DNA from: Chryseobacterium indologenes
GTDB lineage: Bacteria; Bacteroidota; Bacteroidia; Flavobacteriales; Weeksellaceae
DNA length: 64,000 nucleotides
Direction of reading: 5' to 3'
NCBI RefSeq assembly: GCF_018362995.1
Contig: NZ_CP074372.1
Span: forward strand, 4,340,001-4,404,000
The notes below the pieces were generated by a model, which saw only the letters and a list, made by a program, of their open reading frames with translations, was not told where the DNA came from and did not search any database. A program made the position numbers and the translations under genes. Positions 34,424 through 42,708 of this stretch are shown here, in pieces; within the stretch, counting starts at the first letter, position 1; each line of letters begins with the position of its first letter.

Positions 34424-35002
34424 TCAATTTTCTTTTAATGATTTTTCGATTCTTCTGTCCGGAATCAGCCATATAAGAGCCACTAGATAATAAAAACCTA
34501 TGGCAATATAAGGATAAAAAAATGAAGTAGCGATGCCAAGAACATAAAAAATAATAGAGATATACTCTTTATATTTCGAATGAATGGCCTCTTTTAGCTT
34601 GGAATCTTCTCCCTCGCACCGGATAATGACGTGCTCCAGAATGGTATAGGCAATTGCCGCCATAATGAGTCCGATACCATACACTGCAACAGGATTTTTA
34701 GCGAAACCGGTAGTTCCGATCCATTCTGTGGCAACAGGCATCAATGAAAGCCAGAACAAAAGGTGAAGATTGGCCCAAAGAATGCTGCCATTTACTTTTT
34801 TTACCGTCTGAAACAAATGATGATGGTTGTTCCAGTAGATTCCTACATAAATAAAACTGAAAATATAAGCCAGGAACTTGGGAAGAAGAGGTTTGAGACT
34901 GGCCCAGCTATCTCCCTCAGGTACTTTCAGTTCAAGTACCATAATGGTGATAATAATAGCCAGGACACCATCACTGAATGCCTCCAGTCTTCCTTTATTC
35001 AT
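34424..35002 (-). CDS. TMEM175-family (DUF1211) potassium channel
   Basis: 192 residues, six predicted membrane helices. The first helix carries the diagnostic R-x-x-x-F-S-D motif ('GRLEAFSDGVLAIIITIMVLE', residues 4-24, key R5, F9, S10, D11). Bacterial TMEM175 proteins are potassium-selective channels without the usual P-loop. Its start overlaps the FMN reductase stop by 8 bases. Confidence 0.88.
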   Translation of the reverse strand: MNKGRLEAFSDGVLAIIITIMVLELKVPEGDSWASLKPLLPKFLAYIFSFIYVGIYWNNHHHLFQTVKKVNGSILWANLHLLFWLSLMPVATEWIGTTGFAKNPVAVYGIGLIMAAIAYTILEHVIIRCEGEDSKLKEAIHSKYKEYISIIFYVLGIATSFFYPYIAIGFYYLVALIWLIPDRRIEKSLKEN

Positions 35003-35534
35003 TGGTTTTAACCTGATTTTTAAAATTCTGTATTTTGCCTTTCAGCTCATTCAGCATATCCGGATTGATGACTCCGCTTTCCATGTCAAAATTTTCATAA
35101 AACTTCGGCAGTGAAAAAGTATCCTTGATATCTGCTGCAAACTGAGGGAAAAATGTTTTTGCTGTATTCATTACATTTCCTCCGCCGTAACCTCCGGGGG
35201 AAGTACTCATCAGAAGCATGGGTTTATTCTGAAATACTTTTACATTAATTCTGGAAGACCAGTCAAAAACATTCTTAAAAGCTGAGCTGTAAGAACGGTT
35301 GTGCTCCGCAAGAGAGCAGATGATGACATCACATTCTTCAATGGCTTTTAAAAACCCATGAGCTTCATCCGGAAATCCTTTCTTTTCAAGATCTACAGAG
35401 AAAACAGGCATAGTGAAATCGTTGAGGTCAATCAGATTGATTTCTTCATCCTGAAAATCTTTCAGAACGAATTTTACCAGTTCCCTGTTGATAGAAGTGG
35501 AAGACGTACTTCCTGCAAATGCTAATATTTTCAT
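34995..35534 (-). CDS. NADPH-dependent FMN reductase family oxidoreductase
   Basis: 179 residues of flavodoxin fold. 'AFAGSTSSTSINRELVKF' (residues 5-22) is the FMN phosphate loop, and 'SLAEHNRSYSSAFKNVFDW' with 'STSPGGYGGGNVMN' form the isoalloxazine site. Members reduce quinones, chromate or azo dyes. It is second in the operon, 14 bases after pirin. Confidence 0.88.
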   Translation of the reverse strand: MKILAFAGSTSSTSINRELVKFVLKDFQDEEINLIDLNDFTMPVFSVDLEKKGFPDEAHGFLKAIEECDVIICSLAEHNRSYSSAFKNVFDWSSRINVKVFQNKPMLLMSTSPGGYGGGNVMNTAKTFFPQFAADIKDTFSLPKFYENFDMESGVINPDMLNELKGKIQNFKNQVKTNE

Positions 35535-35548
35535 GGTTTGAACTGAAA

Positions 35549-36448
35549 TTATTTTCTGTTTAAAATAGCCTTAGGAAGCGGAACGTATTCATTTTCATCG
35601 CCCGAAACCAAAGGAAACGCATCATGATTCTGATCATTCCAGTTTACTTTTGCCTGATCAATTAATTCTTTATCAGAGTTAACGAAATTCCAGAATATAA
35701 AACGTTCTTCATCAAATGGTTCACCACCGAAAAGATATACCGTTCCGTTTTCGCTCATATCGAATTCACAAAGCTTGGTATCTTTAGCGATCATCAGCTG
35801 TTTTGAGCCATAAGAATTTCCTTCTGTGGTAACTATTCCGTCCAGAACATACATTGCAGCTTCTCCGTAAAGATCTTTTCCAATGCTTATTTTCTTAGCC
35901 TCTTTTGTTTTTATTTCGATGAAAAATAATTTGCTGTGTACAGGAACCGGCGAGGTTCTGCCAAATGCTTCGCCCGCAATTAGTTTATACTGAATACCAT
36001 CTTCTTCCCAAACAGGAATCTCATCTGCTTCAATATGATGAAATGTAGGCTCAGACTGCTCAAGGTGCTTCGGAAGTCCTACCCAGATCTGAAATCCGTG
36101 AAGTCTTTTATCAGTGTGTCTTAAATATTCAGGAGTTCTTTCTGAATGTACAACTCCTTTTCCGGCAGTCATCCAGTTAACGGCACCTGGTTTTATTTCA
36201 AGAGCACTTCCAATACTGTCTCTGTGGAAAATAGAACCTTCCAGCAGATACGTTAATGTAGATAACCCGATATGTGGATGAGGAGGAACATCAAGATTCT
36301 GATAATCCTTTAATTCCGAAGGTCCCATATGATCAATAAAAACAAAAGGTCCAACAGCTCTTTTTTCACGAAAAGGAAGAAGTCTTCCTACCAGGAAATT
36401 TCCGATATCTGCAGCTTTTTCTTCAATGATAAGTCCAATATTTGACAT
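35549..36448 (-). CDS. Pirin family protein (operon leader)
   Basis: 299 residues, bicupin. N-terminal metal ligands are recognisable in 'VPPHPHIGLSTLTYLLEGS' (H56/H58 region) and 'GKGVVHSE' (His and Glu), with the pirin C-terminal cupin after about 170. Bacterial pirins include quercetin 2,3-dioxygenases and redox regulators. It heads a six-gene operon with redox partners. Its paralogue at 36974 is a more canonical pirin. Confidence 0.88.
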   Translation of the reverse strand: MSNIGLIIEEKAADIGNFLVGRLLPFREKRAVGPFVFIDHMGPSELKDYQNLDVPPHPHIGLSTLTYLLEGSIFHRDSIGSALEIKPGAVNWMTAGKGVVHSERTPEYLRHTDKRLHGFQIWVGLPKHLEQSEPTFHHIEADEIPVWEEDGIQYKLIAGEAFGRTSPVPVHSKLFFIEIKTKEAKKISIGKDLYGEAAMYVLDGIVTTEGNSYGSKQLMIAKDTKLCEFDMSENGTVYLFGGEPFDEERFIFWNFVNSDKELIDQAKVNWNDQNHDAFPLVSGDENEYVPLPKAILNRK

Positions 36449-36507
36449 GATGATGTGATACTTTTTAAAATGTTAATTAAATAAAATTGAGTGGGCTTAC
36501 AGGAAAT

Positions 36508-36819
36508 TTAAAGTTTGTCATATCCTTCAAATTTCTCATCCACGATACGTTTCCATTCAGGATGTTTCTTAATAAAAGCGAAAACGAAAGGACAGAAGGG
36601 AAGAAGTTTTTTTCCGCTTTCTTCGATATAATTCAGCGTTTTTTCTACTACGGCAGCCGCGGCACCTGTTCCTGCCAATTCAGGGTCTGCTTCAGTATGT
36701 ACCAAAGCGATCTGGTGCGTTGTCTCACGATAATCAATGAATGCATAATGCCCGTTGAATTCTATTTCAAATCTTTTTTCTGCTTTTACAAGAGATATAT
36801 TTTCAAATTCTGGTTTCAT
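36508..36819 (-). CDS. Small GNAT-type N-acetyltransferase, second copy
   Basis: 103 residues, same compact GNAT group as 33520 ('DPELAGTGAAAAVVEKTLNY', 'LLPFCPFVFAFIKKH'). The acetyl-CoA loop is A-G-T-G-A-A. It lies between the two pirin genes, with gaps of 59 and about 150 bases, and is possibly a separate transcription unit. Confidence 0.82.
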   Translation of the reverse strand: MKPEFENISLVKAEKRFEIEFNGHYAFIDYRETTHQIALVHTEADPELAGTGAAAAVVEKTLNYIEESGKKLLPFCPFVFAFIKKHPEWKRIVDEKFEGYDKL

Positions 36820-36882
36820 AATTTTGTATTAAAAGTGTCTGTTTTGCAATAGAATAAACAGAACTCAGTTGTTAAAACAGCT

Positions 36883-36914
36883 AAACCTTATAGGTTTCAA
36901 AACCTACAAGGTTT
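36883..36914 (-). terminator. Hairpin downstream of the second pirin gene
   Basis: 15-base arms matching at 14 positions (aaaccttataggttt / aaacctacaaggttt) with a 2-base spacer, 60 bases after the pirin stop. This 'aacctataggttt' word pair recurs in flavobacterial intergenic DNA, so it may be a repeat as well as a terminator. Confidence 0.6.
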
Positions 36915-36973
36915 GCCATTATATAAAGTTAATAAAAAAGGAATTATCTAAGATTAAGATAAATTTAATTCTT

Positions 36974-37849
36974 TTAATCTTCAAGGTATCCGAACTTTCC
37001 GGTGTTGAAATCCTCAAAAGCCTGCATAATTTCCTCTCTGGAATTCATTACAAAAGGGCCGTGGGGATAGATCGGTTCGTTGATCGGTTCACCACTGATG
37101 ATTAAAACAACAGCATCTTCTTTTGCTTCAATTGTGAAAGTTTCTCCTTCGTTTTTAAATAATGCAAGATGATCCGTTTTCACCGTTTCTTCACCATTGA
37201 TGATAATGCTACCTTCGATAACCAAAGCTGCGGTATTGAAATGAGCAGGAAAATTAAAATCGGCTTTTCCTCCTGCCTTAAGTTTGGCATTCATCATATG
37301 AACCGGAGTGAAAGTGCTTGCAGGACCTTTATGACCGTCATATTCGCCGGCAATTACTTCCACAAAACCATTCTCACCCAGATCTACTCTTTCCATTTTA
37401 GAGTTTTCAATAGCCTGATATTTCGGGCAGCTCATTTTATCCTTTGCCGGAAGATTTACCCAAAGCTGAACCATCTGAAAAATTCCTCCTTCTTTTGCCC
37501 ATGCTGTTTCATGATATTCTTTATGAAGAACTCCTTTTGCTGCGGTCATCCATTGAACATCACCTTCTCCTATAACACCGCCGCCGCCAGCGCTGTCATG
37601 GTGTTCTACTTTTCCGCTATACGCTATTGTTACTGTTTCAAAACCTCTATGTGGATGAACTCCTACACCTCTTGGTCTGTCGGAACCATTGAAATGAAAT
37701 TTTGAATTGTAATCAAGCATAATAAACGGGTCCATTCTTTTCATATCTAAACCGGATACTCCCGGAATAAAATTGTGAACCCTGAATCCATCGCCTACAA
37801 AGTGCGCAGGTCTTGGAGGTACTACGATTTCTATTTTTTTAGTTGCCAT
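36974..37849 (-). CDS. Pirin family protein
   Basis: 291 residues from the ATG at 37849, chosen because a -7 box lies at 37870-37877; the frame continues to 37900. Metal ligands are in 'GVHPHRGFETVTIAYSG' and 'KVEHHDSAGG' (H, H, H) and 'GVLHKEYHE' (Glu). It matches canonical pirins with a possible quercetinase activity. It is the only gene of its unit, with a hairpin after it. Confidence 0.9.
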   Translation of the reverse strand: MATKKIEIVVPPRPAHFVGDGFRVHNFIPGVSGLDMKRMDPFIMLDYNSKFHFNGSDRPRGVGVHPHRGFETVTIAYSGKVEHHDSAGGGGVIGEGDVQWMTAAKGVLHKEYHETAWAKEGGIFQMVQLWVNLPAKDKMSCPKYQAIENSKMERVDLGENGFVEVIAGEYDGHKGPASTFTPVHMMNAKLKAGGKADFNFPAHFNTAALVIEGSIIINGEETVKTDHLALFKNEGETFTIEAKEDAVVLIISGEPINEPIYPHGPFVMNSREEIMQAFEDFNTGKFGYLED

Positions 37850-37869
37850 TACATTGTTGATTATGTAAA

Positions 37870-37877
37870 CAAAATTA
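37870..37877 (-). promoter_or_regulatory. -7 box for the second pirin gene
   Basis: TAATTTTG on the minus strand, 20 bases before the chosen ATG. It excludes use of the ATG at 37900. Confidence 0.65.
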
Positions 37878-37983
37878 CCATAGTTATGTTCGAAAAGCAT
37901 TGATCTGTGTTAAGTTCGTAGGAAGGGTAGAATGGCAAAATGAAAGAGTGAAATTGTAAATTGGCCCTTTAAAGTTTTATTCT

Positions 37984-39387
37984 TTATTCTTCCTTCGACT
38001 TCATATTTTTTCCATCCGAAATGTGCAGTCTTCTGAAAACAAATCCTGATAAAATCGTTAATATTCCTACCGTAAGAAATGTAAGTCGAAAGGCATTGTG
38101 GATTTCACCATTAATAAGATCTGTATTTTCAAAAAGTTTTAAAACAATCAGTCCGAATGCAATCCCGAAACCGATAGCCAGCTGTTGATTCACTGAAATT
38201 AAAGAGTTTCCGCTGCTGGTCTGGAAATTCCGAAGGTCAGCAATAGAAATAGTGTTCATAGAGGTGAACTGTATAGAGTTGAAAAAACCTAATACTGCGA
38301 TAATGGGAACAAACCAATATAAAGAAGTGTGTATATCAGGTATGGCAAGAAGGCAGATGAGTGTTCCGATGATGAACGTATTCACCATTAAAGTCTGACG
38401 GTAGCCATATTTATCCAGAATTTTAATAACATATGATTTTCCGAAGATCGCTGTAATTGCCATGGGAGCAATGATCCATCCTGAAGTTACTGCAGACTGT
38501 TTATACGCAATCTGAATCATCAGGGGAAGCAATAACGGAACAGAACTGATTCCTAATCTGGTGGCAAGATTTCCTACAATACCTACACGGAATGTTCTCA
38601 CCTGAAAAAGATTTAGCGGGAATATAGGATTTCCTCCTCTTTTAGCATGTTTGTAATAATAATAGAGGAACAGGAAGCCCATAATGAATACAAGCAAAAC
38701 AGGGGTAATATTCTGTATGTCCCCAAAAAGTTCCAGTGAAACCGAAAGCAGAAGGGAGGCTGCTGCAAATATTAAGAACCCTTTTAAATCAAAATCAACA
38801 TCATCCGACTTATAATTGGGCATAAATTTTATTCCTAAAAGAATCCCTAAAAGACCGATCGGAATGTTAATCAGAAATATCCAGTGCCATGAAAGGTAAT
38901 CTACCATATAACCCCCGACTAATGGACCGAGTACTGGACCAATAAGGGCTGGGATAATGGCAAAGTTCATCGCTTTAAGCAGTTCACCTTTATCAAACGT
39001 TTTGATGAGTGCCAACTTCCCGACAGGAGTCATTAAACTTCCTCCGACTCCCTGAATAACCCTTGAAATAACCAAATGAGTAAGATTCTGAGACAAGGAA
39101 CAAAATAAGGAGCCTAAGCTGAACAGTATCAACGAGAAAATAAATATTTTTTTGGTCCCGAAGCGGTCTGCCAGAAATCCGCTGGCAGGCATGAAAACAG
39201 CTAATGTCAGAACATAACTGATAATGGCGTTCTGCATATTAAGCGGAGACTCGTGCAGATCTTTTGCAATAGCGGGCAGAGAAGTATTCAGGATGGTGGA
39301 ATCCAGCATCTGCATAAAAATAGCAGTGGCCAGAATTAAGGGAAGTATTTTTTTTATGGACGTCTGTTGTGTGTTTGCTTCTGTCAT
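37984..39387 (-). CDS. MFS drug-exporter family protein (DHA2/EmrB-like)
   Basis: 467 residues, about 14 hydrophobic helices. 'MQMLDSTILNTSLPAIAKDL' (helix 1, first 20 residues of the motif, key D and N), motif A 'GFLADRFGTKKIFI' and motif C 'PALIGPVLGPLVGGY' identify a proton-coupled antiporter of the DHA2 class. No TetR/MarR regulator or membrane-fusion partner is adjacent. It probably exports toxic compounds. The substrate is unknown. Confidence 0.9.
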   Translation of the reverse strand: MTEANTQQTSIKKILPLILATAIFMQMLDSTILNTSLPAIAKDLHESPLNMQNAIISYVLTLAVFMPASGFLADRFGTKKIFIFSLILFSLGSLFCSLSQNLTHLVISRVIQGVGGSLMTPVGKLALIKTFDKGELLKAMNFAIIPALIGPVLGPLVGGYMVDYLSWHWIFLINIPIGLLGILLGIKFMPNYKSDDVDFDLKGFLIFAAASLLLSVSLELFGDIQNITPVLLVFIMGFLFLYYYYKHAKRGGNPIFPLNLFQVRTFRVGIVGNLATRLGISSVPLLLPLMIQIAYKQSAVTSGWIIAPMAITAIFGKSYVIKILDKYGYRQTLMVNTFIIGTLICLLAIPDIHTSLYWFVPIIAVLGFFNSIQFTSMNTISIADLRNFQTSSGNSLISVNQQLAIGFGIAFGLIVLKLFENTDLINGEIHNAFRLTFLTVGILTILSGFVFRRLHISDGKNMKSKEE

Positions 39388-39490
39388 TTTGTATAGGCTG
39401 GAACGTGAAAAATGTCCAGACTTGTTTTATGTGAAGAGCCGCTTTCTTTAAGCGGTTTGATCTTTAGATAAAGAAATCCATATAAAATTA

Positions 39491-39522
39491 AAAAAGTCCT
39501 GTGAAATTTCACAGGACTTTTT
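39491..39522 (-). terminator. Perfect-palindrome terminator
   Basis: 16-bp arms with no spacer (aaaaagtcctgtgaaa and complement), four bases after the stop of the gene at 39526. Confidence 0.85.
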
Positions 39523-39525
39523 GAT

Positions 39526-40338
39526 TTATTTTCTAGGTTTTTCTACTCCTTTCCATTCATCACCGGCTTTTCTGTACTGGCTTAAAGTGAAAGTCTTGAA
39601 ATCCTTTGTTTTGTATTCGATGTTATCGGTATTCTGCTCAAACGGCATAATGTAATAATATTCAATGTCTGTTTTATCAGATTTATTTCCTTTTTTTACA
39701 GTAGGAACATATTTTGAAAACTTATAGCTTGGAAGATATTGTTTCAGTCTTGCGTAGAAAGCTTTGTCTTCTTTTTCGCTAGGAATGATATCTACAATAT
39801 TCAAATCGTCTTTTTTCTTATCAATCCAAAGATAATACGTCTTTTCTTCTCCTATGTTTCTGTTGAATGAGTTGAAAGCAAATAATTCTTTCGGTACAAG
39901 TTCCTTGATTTTTTCAGGATCAACCTTTGTGTAGTATTGTCCTTTTGAAGGATCTACATACGTTTCAAGATTATACATTAAAACAGAATTGTTTTCAAAT
40001 TTTTTATTTTTAAAATATTGATTTAAAGATAATTCTGCAGTGGCTCTGAGTTCTTTACCTCTGGCATCCAGTTTTTTTGTTGGATTCTGAGGATTTACAT
40101 ATTTTACAAATTCATATAAAACAACAGGTTTTATATCTTTAAGGTGAGGATACGTTTTTAGCTGCTCTGCTTTTACAAGCCAGTAGAATTGTTGGTAATA
40201 ATCATCTTTATCCTGATCTTTTACACTCTTATAAGCCAAAGCAAGCTTCTTTGAATTCAGATATTTGCCATATTTTCCTTGTCCAAAAGCAAAACTTATG
40301 GCTAATAAGGCAAATAAAACAGTTAGGTTTCTTCTCAT
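39526..40338 (-). CDS. Exported protein of unknown function, 270 aa
   Basis: Starting at the ATG at 40338 gives the signal peptide MRRNLTVLFALLAISFAFG (cleaved before QGKYG); the frame reaches 40368. The mature protein is Lys- and Tyr-rich, with no recognised domain. A -7 box (TATATTTG on the minus strand, 40366-40373) lies upstream and supports this start, because it overlaps the extension. It is followed by a palindromic terminator. Confidence 0.75.
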   Translation of the reverse strand: MRRNLTVLFALLAISFAFGQGKYGKYLNSKKLALAYKSVKDQDKDDYYQQFYWLVKAEQLKTYPHLKDIKPVVLYEFVKYVNPQNPTKKLDARGKELRATAELSLNQYFKNKKFENNSVLMYNLETYVDPSKGQYYTKVDPEKIKELVPKELFAFNSFNRNIGEEKTYYLWIDKKKDDLNIVDIIPSEKEDKAFYARLKQYLPSYKFSKYVPTVKKGNKSDKTDIEYYYIMPFEQNTDNIEYKTKDFKTFTLSQYRKAGDEWKGVEKPRK

Positions 40339-40720
40339 TTTTTTATAATTGATATTTTCGTTTTCCAAATATAATTATTTATTAGATATTATTTTGGATT
40401 GTCAGTTAAATTATGCCATATTGTTATTGTTAATTCAAAAGAAAATCCTGTATTGCTACAGGATTGATAAATTATAACTGAGGAAGTTATATGTTTGAAT
40501 AAAAAAAATATATATTTTAATTAGTGAATTAATATTATTGACAAGGTTAAATAAACGCTATGGTCGCAAGGTTTATATTTTAATCCCATATATTTCGTTC
40601 GTAAGGGCACTTCGTTCAGCGAGGATATCAGTTTGTCTGTTGCTAAGTGAAACGCCTTTGCGATCGTTCTTAAACACTAATGTACTCTGCGTTAAAATAT
40701 CCCGAAACAAATAACATAAT
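40339..40720. other. Intergenic region with repeat
   Basis: 382 bases: a -7 box for the exported protein gene, AT-rich DNA, and family A copy 2 (40553-40698) next to the asnB stop. No gene is seen. Confidence 0.6.
40553..40698. repeat. Interspersed intergenic element, family A copy 2
   Basis: Reverse-complement orientation relative to 4155-4315, sharing the two ends and the 19-mer at 40647-40665. It lies 22 bases after the asnB stop codon and may also affect asnB mRNA ends. Confidence 0.7.
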
Positions 40721-42388
40721 CTAATACGACGTTTCATGTACTTTCACAGCTCTTCCGCTCGGATCATTCATTTTTTTGAAGGCTTCATCCCATTCTAAGG
40801 CGATAGGAGTGGAGCATGCAACAGATGGAACAGAAGGGACAGTAGCTGCTGCCGTTTCACTTGGGAAATGTTCTTCAAAAATAGTTCTGTATCTGTATTC
40901 TTCTTTGTTCTGAGGAGTATTTAGCGGAAATCTGAATCTCGCGTTTGCCATCATTTCATCCGTTACTTCTTTTTCAGCAACTTCTTTTAAAGTATCGATC
41001 CATGAATAACCCACACCATCTGAAAACTGTTCTTTCTGTCTCCAGACAATAGAATCAGGAAGAATGTCTTCAAAGGCTTTTCTCAATACCCATTTTTCGA
41101 TTTTTCCTTCAGCGGTATTGATCATTTTATCTTTTGGGTTAAGAGTCATGGCAATATCCATAAATTCTTTGTCAAGGAAAGGAACTCTTCCTTCAATTCC
41201 CCAGCTCATTAACGCCTTGTTAGCTCTTAAGCAGTCATACAGGTGAAGTTTACCCAGTTTTCTTACTGTTTCATCATGGAATTCCCTTGCGTTAGGAGCT
41301 TTATGGAAATATAAATATCCACCAAATAATTCATCTGAACCTTCTCCTGAAAGTACCATTTTTATCCCCATAGACTTGATTACTCTTGCCAGTAGATACA
41401 TAGGAGTGGAGGCTCTGATTGTTGTTACATCATAGGTTTCCAGATGGTAAATTACATCTCTTACAGCATCCAATCCTTCCTGTACGGTAAAGTTAACTTC
41501 ATGGTGAACAGATCCGATGTGCTTTGCAGCAGTCTGTGCAGCAGCCAGATCAGGAGAACCTACAAGTCCTACGGCAAAACTATGAAGTCTTGGGTACCAT
41601 GCTTCCTGTGTATCTCCGCTTTCTATTCTCTGGCGGGCAAATTTTGCAGTAATTGCTGATATAACTGAAGAGTCCAAACCTCCGGAAAGAAGCACTCCAT
41701 AAGGAACATCACTCATCAGTTGTCTGTGAACAGCATCCTCAAGGCCTTTTCTCAATTTTGCGATATCTGTTTCATTTTCTTTCACGTGATCAAAGCTGTC
41801 CCAGTCTCTTGTATACCATTGCTGAAGTTCTGTGCCGTCAGGACTGTAAACGAAATGACCCGGTAAGAAAGTTTCGATTTTCTTGCATACTCCTTCAAGG
41901 GCTTTTAATTCAGAAGCTACATAATAGTTGCCGTTTTTGTCCCAGCCTTGATAAAGAGGGCATATTCCCATATGGTCACGGGCAATAAGGTAGACATCAT
42001 TTTCAGTGTCATATAATGCGAAGGCGAAAATTCCGTTCAGTTTTTCAACGAAATTTTTTCCATATTTTCTGTAAAGAGCAAGGATAACCTCGCAGTCAGA
42101 CTGAGTCTGGAACTCATAATCAGGAAATTCTTCTTTTAATTCTCTATGGTTGTAGATTTCGCCGTTCACAGCTAATACTACTTTTCCGTCTTTTGTAAAT
42201 AAAGGTTGTTTTCCAGAGGTAGGATCTACAATAGCAAGTCTTTCGTGAGAGAAAATTACTTTTTCATCCTGAAAAACTCCACTCCAATCCGGTCCTCTGT
42301 GACGGATTTTTTTTGACATTTCCAACACCTGAGGTCTTAATACTTCAGTTTTTTGTTTGGCGTCAAATAAACATACAATTCCACACAT
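40721..42388 (-). CDS. asnB: Glutamine-hydrolysing asparagine synthetase B
   Basis: 555 residues. The N-terminal glutaminase domain uses Cys2 as nucleophile after Met removal ('MCGIVCLFDA'), with 'RLAIVDP', 'NGEIYNH' and 'SDCEVI'. The C-terminal synthetase domain has the ATP PPi loop 'SGGLDSS'. It makes asparagine from aspartate and glutamine. A two-part promoter (42409-42439) precedes it. The window also encodes asparaginase (10694). Confidence 0.95.
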   Translation of the reverse strand: MCGIVCLFDAKQKTEVLRPQVLEMSKKIRHRGPDWSGVFQDEKVIFSHERLAIVDPTSGKQPLFTKDGKVVLAVNGEIYNHRELKEEFPDYEFQTQSDCEVILALYRKYGKNFVEKLNGIFAFALYDTENDVYLIARDHMGICPLYQGWDKNGNYYVASELKALEGVCKKIETFLPGHFVYSPDGTELQQWYTRDWDSFDHVKENETDIAKLRKGLEDAVHRQLMSDVPYGVLLSGGLDSSVISAITAKFARQRIESGDTQEAWYPRLHSFAVGLVGSPDLAAAQTAAKHIGSVHHEVNFTVQEGLDAVRDVIYHLETYDVTTIRASTPMYLLARVIKSMGIKMVLSGEGSDELFGGYLYFHKAPNAREFHDETVRKLGKLHLYDCLRANKALMSWGIEGRVPFLDKEFMDIAMTLNPKDKMINTAEGKIEKWVLRKAFEDILPDSIVWRQKEQFSDGVGYSWIDTLKEVAEKEVTDEMMANARFRFPLNTPQNKEEYRYRTIFEEHFPSETAAATVPSVPSVACSTPIALEWDEAFKKMNDPSGRAVKVHETSY

Positions 42389-42408
42389 AATTTCTATTAT
42401 TTATGTGA

Positions 42409-42439
42409 CAAAAGTAAAGGTGATGTTTATAAATAACAA
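42409..42439 (-). promoter_or_regulatory. Promoter of asnB
   Basis: On the minus strand TTG (42437-42439), a 20-bp spacer and TACTTTTG (42409-42416): the Bacteroidota -33/-7 pattern, 20 bases before the ATG. Confidence 0.75.
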
Positions 42440-42672
42440 TGGAAAATGTTTGAAACGGAATATTTTTAATTAATTAATGTTTTAAAGTTAAAAATATTAA
42501 CTATTTGTTCGATTTGGCGTGTTTTTGATTGATTTTTTTCGTCAGGCTAAAATTTGTGATATTTCTATACAAAATAAAAATGACATATTTATTAATCTAT
42601 GGTAATTAATTATATGAATTTTAACCCTTACTTTGTGGCTCGAAATAATTTTTTTTCATCATTTGTGTTTTT

Positions 42673-42701
42673 ACCTTCTTGCAATTCTCATGCAAGAAGG
42701 T
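42673..42701. terminator. Hairpin after the PNGase F-like gene
   Basis: accttcttgca / tgcaagaaggt perfect 11-bp stem. The T tract lies on the plus-strand side, whereas the gene upstream is on the minus strand, so its terminator role is uncertain. Confidence 0.55.
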
Positions 42702-42708
42702 TTTGTTT

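Larger units (their letters stand above)
42389..42708. other. Intergenic region upstream of asnB
   Basis: 320 bases with the asnB promoter at one end and the hairpin of the PNGase gene at the other (42673-42701). The middle is very AT-rich and shows nothing else. Confidence 0.6.

Noticed and set aside
10694..42388. A regulated asparagine cycle between ansA and asnB, with the PNGase nearby
   Set aside because: The genes are 29 kb apart with separate promoters; the shared chemistry is not evidence of linkage.
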